This document shows, one piece after another, positions 8,299 through 10,723 of a stretch of DNA of 10,723 bases. Positions within the stretch are counted from its first letter, which is position 1. The number at the start of each line of letters is the position of its first letter. Origin of the DNA: an uncultured Pedobacter sp. (GTDB taxonomy: Bacteria; Bacteroidota; Bacteroidia; Sphingobacteriales; Sphingobacteriaceae). Below the pieces are notes generated by a model. That model had not been told where the DNA came from, searched no databases, and saw nothing but the letters and a program-made list of their open reading frames with translations. The translations under genes were made by a program, and so were the position numbers. The stretch is taken from positions 1 through 10,723 of the forward strand of contig CAMLDJ010000178.1 of assembly GCA_946478755.1 (NCBI GenBank). The letters are read 5' to 3'.

Positions 8299-8344
8299 GC
8301 CCTATAGACGCCCTGCTAAGGCCCTGGTAATACTCTACTAGAGC
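8299..8344 (+). repeat. Inverted 11-base repeat arm facing the tandem array
   Basis: Starting four bases after the array, GCCCTATAGAC (8299-8309), GCCCTGCTAAG (8310-8320) and GCCCTGGTAAT (8321-8331) repeat at the same 11-base period and are diverged reverse complements of the unit. A fourth, weaker unit continues to 8344. Pairing 8249-8294 with 8299-8344 by hand gives 37 paired positions out of 46, including five G-T pairs, closed by the loop CATA. Confidence 0.8.
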
Positions 8345-8495
8345 TTAAATAACTTTTAATTCAGTCAGGAGTCAAACAGTGGGCTTCCCTGAGATACGGT
8401 TACAATCAGGACGCCTGATCACCGAAAATCCAAGGTGGAGAAATCAGGGGTACGCATATATTTTTAATAAGATCATCCTTTTTTGGAAAAAAAGT
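8345..8495. other. Intergenic stretch before the MATE promoter
   Basis: No gene is recognisable. A perfect 6-bp hairpin, ATCAGG/CCTGAT with loop ACG, lies at 8405-8419. The last 40 bases become A/T-rich ahead of the promoter. Confidence 0.4.
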
Positions 8496-8503
8496 TATCT
8501 TTG
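8496..8503 (+). promoter_or_regulatory. -7 promoter box for the MATE transporter
   Basis: TATCTTTG matches TAnnTTTG exactly and is followed by CAGC. The closest TTG upstream is only about 10 bases away, so the -33 element is not consensus. A second, near-identical ATCTTTGCAG follows at 8533-8542. Transcription from here would give a leader of about 135 bases. Confidence 0.5.
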
Positions 8504-8523
8504 CAGCTTAACCTTACCGCAAA

Positions 8524-8559
8524 ATGATGAGCATCTTTGCAGTCCGTTTGAGGTTCTAA
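8524..8559 (+). CDS. Possible 11-codon upstream ORF in the MATE leader
   Basis: ATG ATG at 8524-8529 opens a frame encoding MMSIFAVRLRF and ends with TAA at 8557-8559. The stop codon lies exactly in the loop of a small hairpin (GGTTC 8552-8556, GAACC 8560-8564). It starts about 14 bases after the predicted transcription start. No ribosome-binding signal is visible, and so short an ORF may be chance. Confidence 0.25.
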   Translation: MMSIFAVRLRF

Positions 8560-8614
8560 GAACCGAGGGCTCCCCCCTTTCAGCAAAACATCAGGTCGCA
8601 GCATTTCCTGCTGC
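8552..8614 (+). other. Hairpin series in the MATE leader
   Basis: Three small stems follow each other: GGTTC/GAACC around TAA (8552-8564); GAGGG with CCCTT-type pairing (8565-8579, five pairs including one G-T); and a perfect 6-bp stem GCAGCA/TGCTGC with loop TTTCC (8598-8614). A pyrimidine-rich stretch follows up to the start codon at 8648. I recognise no known riboswitch class here. Confidence 0.4.
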
Positions 8615-8647
8615 CTAACGGTTTATACTTTACTTTTTCTTATTTTT

Positions 8648-10075
8648 ATGTCAATACAGAAAACAGCTTCCATGGGTAAGCTATCTCAAATTTTTAATCT
8701 CTTAAAACAAGCCGTTAAGGGCGAGAATCTCGACTTTACGCAAGGCAGCATGCGCAGAGCGGTGCTCCTGCTGGCCATACCGATGATGCTGGAAATGGCT
8801 ATGGAATCGGTATTTGCACTGGTCGACCTCTACTTTGTCGGTCATTTACACAACAGCAGTCATGCCATACAAACCGTAGGTCTCACCGAATCTGTGCTCA
8901 CTGTTATTTATTCATTAGCCATTGGTATGAGCATGGCCGCAACAGCCGTAGTCGCCAGGCGGGTTGGAGAAAAAGACCCAGAAGCCGCTGGAAAAGCGGG
9001 CATGCAGGCGATTTTTATCGCTGTAGTATTCAACATTCTCATCAGTATAGCCGGTTTGATCTTCGCGACCGACATTCTATTGATCATGGGTGCATCGGCA
9101 GAAACTGCGATGCAGGGAACGCCTTTCATGCGGATTATGATGGGCGGAAGCGTGATCATCGTATTACTTTTCCTTATCAACGGAATATTCAGAGGTGCAG
9201 GAAATGCGGCAATAGCGATGAAAAGCTTATGGATCGCCAATATTGCCAACATCATTTTATGCCCGGTACTGATCAATGGGTTTGGTCCTATACCTGCATT
9301 CGGACTAACCGGCGCAGCCATGGCCACTTCCATAGGCCGCGGTATAGGTGTTTGCTATCAGCTCTATCATTTATTTAATGGCAGCGGTGCGCTAAAGATC
9401 AAGCTTAGCTATCTGAAACCACACTGGGAGCAAATTAAGGCGCTGTTAAAGATTGCCACACCGGGGATTTTCCAATTTGTAATCGCCTCCTGCAGCTGGA
9501 TATTCCTTGCACAGCTGGTGGCTACAACCGGGGGCGATCATGGTTCAGCGGGTTACCAGACCGCCTTAAGACTGATGATGTTCTTTATGCTCCCTGCATG
9601 GGGAATGAGCAATGCCGCGGCTACCCTGGTAGGGCAAAACCTGGGCGCGAAACAGTTGGAGCGTGCAGAGCAGTCGGTGATGAAAACGGCCAAATATGTC
9701 ATCATCTATATGGTATTGGTGATGGCATTTACTTTTGCAGGTGGCAGGTACTTCATCTCGTTTTTCAGCAATGATCAGCTGATCCAGGACGTTGCCATCA
9801 ATGCTCTGCAGATCATGAGCATGGGCTATATCTGTTACGGCATAGGTATGGTGCTGATCAGTACCTTTAACGGTGCCGGCGATACCTGGACACCAACATG
9901 GATCAACTTTTTTGGGTTCTGGTTATTCCAGATCCCTCTGGCCTACATTTTGGCCAAACAGTTTGACCTGGGGCCAACGGGTGTATTTATTGCCATTCCG
10001 GTGGCAGAAAGCGGTATTGCCCTGGCCGGTTATATCCTGTTTAGAAAAGGAAGATGGAAAACGATTAAGGTTTAG
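8648..10075 (+). CDS. MATE-family multidrug/toxin efflux transporter
   Basis: Inner-membrane antiporter of the MatE family (475 residues; family about 450), expected to exchange Na+ or H+ for organic cations or other toxic compounds. About twelve hydrophobic segments are visible, arranged as two related halves. The first begins AIPMMLEMAMESVFALVDLYFVG and contains NGIFRGAGNAAIAMK. The second contains the equivalent TPGIFQFVIASCSWIFLAQLV, the conserved VGQNLGAK and FNGAGDTWTPTW. The N-terminal 35 residues before the first membrane helix are longer than usual, and an internal ATG at codon 9 (8672) could be the true start. No Shine-Dalgarno sequence is seen for either. No membrane-fusion or outer-membrane partner is nearby, consistent with a stand-alone MATE pump. 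Its end overlaps the convergent DUF983 gene by 11 bases. The substrate cannot be predicted. Confidence 0.95.
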   Translation: MSIQKTASMGKLSQIFNLLKQAVKGENLDFTQGSMRRAVLLLAIPMMLEMAMESVFALVDLYFVGHLHNSSHAIQTVGLTESVLTVIYSLAIGMSMAATAVVARRVGEKDPEAAGKAGMQAIFIAVVFNILISIAGLIFATDILLIMGASAETAMQGTPFMRIMMGGSVIIVLLFLINGIFRGAGNAAIAMKSLWIANIANIILCPVLINGFGPIPAFGLTGAAMATSIGRGIGVCYQLYHLFNGSGALKIKLSYLKPHWEQIKALLKIATPGIFQFVIASCSWIFLAQLVATTGGDHGSAGYQTALRLMMFFMLPAWGMSNAAATLVGQNLGAKQLERAEQSVMKTAKYVIIYMVLVMAFTFAGGRYFISFFSNDQLIQDVAINALQIMSMGYICYGIGMVLISTFNGAGDTWTPTWINFFGFWLFQIPLAYILAKQFDLGPTGVFIAIPVAESGIALAGYILFRKGRWKTIKV

Positions 10076-10451
10076 GCGTATAGCCTAAACCTGGCGTAAG
10101 CCAGTGCAGCAGGAAAACACGGGAATAGCGGTAATTGAAAGGTGCCAGTAGAAGTACCCCTACCAGGATGATCCCTACATAGATCCAGAGGTTCTCATAC
10201 ACCAGATCAACACCAAAAATATAGGTAGCCACACTAAGGGTTATGATTTCGGCAACATTCATGGCATAGCTAATGAACATGGCGACATAGAAAAAGCCCG
10301 GCTCCCGCTCAAAGCGCAGGTGGCAAACAGAACAACTCTCGTTTGTGCCCTGCGCTTTAAAAGAATACATACGACCTGAAAAGATTGCGCCTTCGCGGCA
10401 TCTTGGACATTTACAGGCTACAACCGCCTGTAATTTTGATATCGATTTCAT
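10065..10451 (-). CDS. DUF983 family zinc-ribbon membrane protein
   Basis: 128-residue protein of the uncharacterised DUF983 family. The N-terminal half carries two cysteine pairs, C15-P-R-C18 (within CKCPRC) and C40-S-V-C43, which should bind one zinc. The family hallmark follows, RFEREPGFFYVAMFISYAMNV. Two membrane segments are visible at about residues 52-79 and 87-108. A short basic tail ends in GYTPKP. The zinc-ribbon-then-membrane order suggests a small inner-membrane protein with a cytosolic metal site, but the function is unknown. It is convergent with the MATE gene, and their 3' ends overlap by 11 bases. The closest good -7 box is about 190 bases upstream. Confidence 0.9.
   Translation of the reverse strand: MKSISKLQAVVACKCPRCREGAIFSGRMYSFKAQGTNESCSVCHLRFEREPGFFYVAMFISYAMNVAEIITLSVATYIFGVDLVYENLWIYVGIILVGVLLLAPFNYRYSRVFLLHWLTPGLGYTPKP
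10068..10104. other. Two adjacent hairpins at the convergent gene ends
   Basis: AGGTTTAGGC (10068-10077) and GCCTAAACCT (10083-10092) form a perfect 10-bp stem with loop GTATA. Immediately after, CTGGC (10091-10095) and GCCAG (10100-10104) pair around GTAA, sharing two bases with the first stem. The first stem includes the MATE stop codon and the last codons of DUF983. Neither side has a T-run, so a bidirectional terminator role is only possible, not shown. Confidence 0.55.
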
Positions 10452-10500
10452 CTGTTTATTTATTGTTTTTTTTAGTAGTATCTATAGTTTATTTGTCTTC

Positions 10501-10520
10501 AAGCTGCCTTCGGCGGTTTT
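10501..10520 (+). other. Small hairpin with a T-run on the plus strand
   Basis: AAGCTGCC and GGCGGTTT pair around TTC as an 8-bp stem with G-T wobbles, overlapping TTTTAATTG. The wobbles make the fold better in plus-strand RNA, yet the adjacent gene is on the minus strand. It could stop plus-strand read-through coming from the MATE gene. Confidence 0.25.
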
Positions 10521-10541
10521 AATTGTTAGATGGAGCCTTTG

Positions 10542-10688
10542 ATGATTAAAATAATCATATCCCTATGTGTTTATTCATGATTTTAATCATGTCGGGTTCA
10601 TCGCTCTTATTTTTTATAGCACCTTTTATTATATGGTACAAAGATACGCAGTCTTCGGTTTTTAATTTATGATATAGATCATATCCCT
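10542..10688. repeat. Repeated ATGAT palindromes with the 11-base direct repeat ATCATATCCCT
   Basis: ATCATATCCCT occurs exactly at 10554-10564 and 10678-10688. Each copy is the right half of a palindrome: ATGATTA/TAATCAT (10542-10558, loop AAA) and TATGAT/ATCATA (10668-10683, loop ATAG). A third palindrome, CATGAT/ATCATG (10576-10591), lies between them. The three sit upstream of the DUF983 gene, on both sides of its -7 box. Confidence 0.6.
10639..10646 (-). promoter_or_regulatory. -7 promoter box, probably for the DUF983 gene
   Basis: The minus strand reads TATCTTTG, an exact TAnnTTTG match, followed by TACC. No TTG lies 19-21 bases upstream. Transcription would start near 10632, giving a leader of about 180 bases that contains two palindromes. 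Confidence 0.5.
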
Positions 10689-10723
10689 GCTTTCATAATC
10701 TTTCCTTTCTGCAGTTTGATGGC

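Noticed and set aside
8241..8344. CRISPR array
   Set aside because: The units are 11 bases and directly adjacent with no unique spacers, the second half is inverted, and no cas gene is in view.
8379..8618. 79-codon open frame in the intergenic region before the MATE gene
   Set aside because: Its translation has no recognisable domain, spans the consensus -7 box and the leader hairpins, and looks like a chance frame.
8496..8647. Known riboswitch (SAM-II, cobalamin, TPP, guanidine) ahead of the MATE gene
   Set aside because: None of the conserved core sequences I know for these classes is present.
8908..9333. Long antisense open frame inside the MATE gene, and similar antisense frames in serA, serC, rpe and pnp
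   Set aside because: All lie opposite strongly supported coding genes and their translations show only the mirrored codon composition.
10679..10723. C-terminal end of a minus-strand gene entering from the right edge (14 codons then TGA)
   Set aside because: Too short to recognise, and another frame is also open over this stretch, so a gene cannot be supported.

Overview
The window looks like chromosomal DNA of a member of the Bacteroidota, most likely Sphingobacteriaceae (Pedobacter-like). This is inferred from four things: a TonB-dependent outer-membrane receptor with an N-terminal carboxypeptidase-regulatory-like domain, start codons without recognisable Shine-Dalgarno sequences and preceded by A/T-rich DNA, promoter -7 boxes of the Bacteroidota type TAnnTTTG, and the overall protein sequences. 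No species assignment is possible from the sequence alone.

Left part (1-7500), all on the minus strand and read from right to left. rpsO (ribosomal protein S15) has a consensus promoter and its own intrinsic terminator. pnp (polynucleotide phosphorylase) has a separate -7 box, a structured 3' UTR and a strong intrinsic terminator. After that terminator comes a closely spaced set: rpe (ribulose-phosphate 3-epimerase), a TonB-dependent receptor, serC (phosphoserine aminotransferase) and serA (3-phosphoglycerate dehydrogenase, running off the left edge). Gaps of 29, 50 and 11 bases with no visible terminator suggest one transcript. SerA and SerC catalyse the first two steps of serine synthesis from 3-phosphoglycerate. 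Rpe belongs to the pentose-phosphate pathway. The receptor is the odd member.

Middle (7445-8647). A divergent intergenic region separates rpsO from a plus-strand hotdog-fold acyl-CoA thioesterase (7614-8033). After it comes 614 bases without a convincing protein gene. This gap holds the most unusual structure of the window: five tandem 11-base units (TTACTAGGGCC-like) followed, after four bases, by an inverted series at the same 11-base period. Together they form a roughly 46-bp imperfect hairpin. Further right is a consensus -7 box, an 11-codon upstream ORF and small hairpins leading into the next gene.

Right part (8648-10723). A plus-strand MATE-family efflux transporter converges on, and overlaps by 11 bases, a minus-strand DUF983 zinc-ribbon membrane protein. 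A perfect 10-bp-stem hairpin lies across the overlap. The last 270 bases are intergenic, with a -7 box for the DUF983 gene and a repeated palindrome-plus-ATATCCCT motif.

The genes themselves are ordinary housekeeping and transport genes. I see no new multi-gene system. The second-look items are non-coding: the 11-base repeat hairpin, the MATE leader, the palindromes upstream of the DUF983 gene and the pnp 3' structure.
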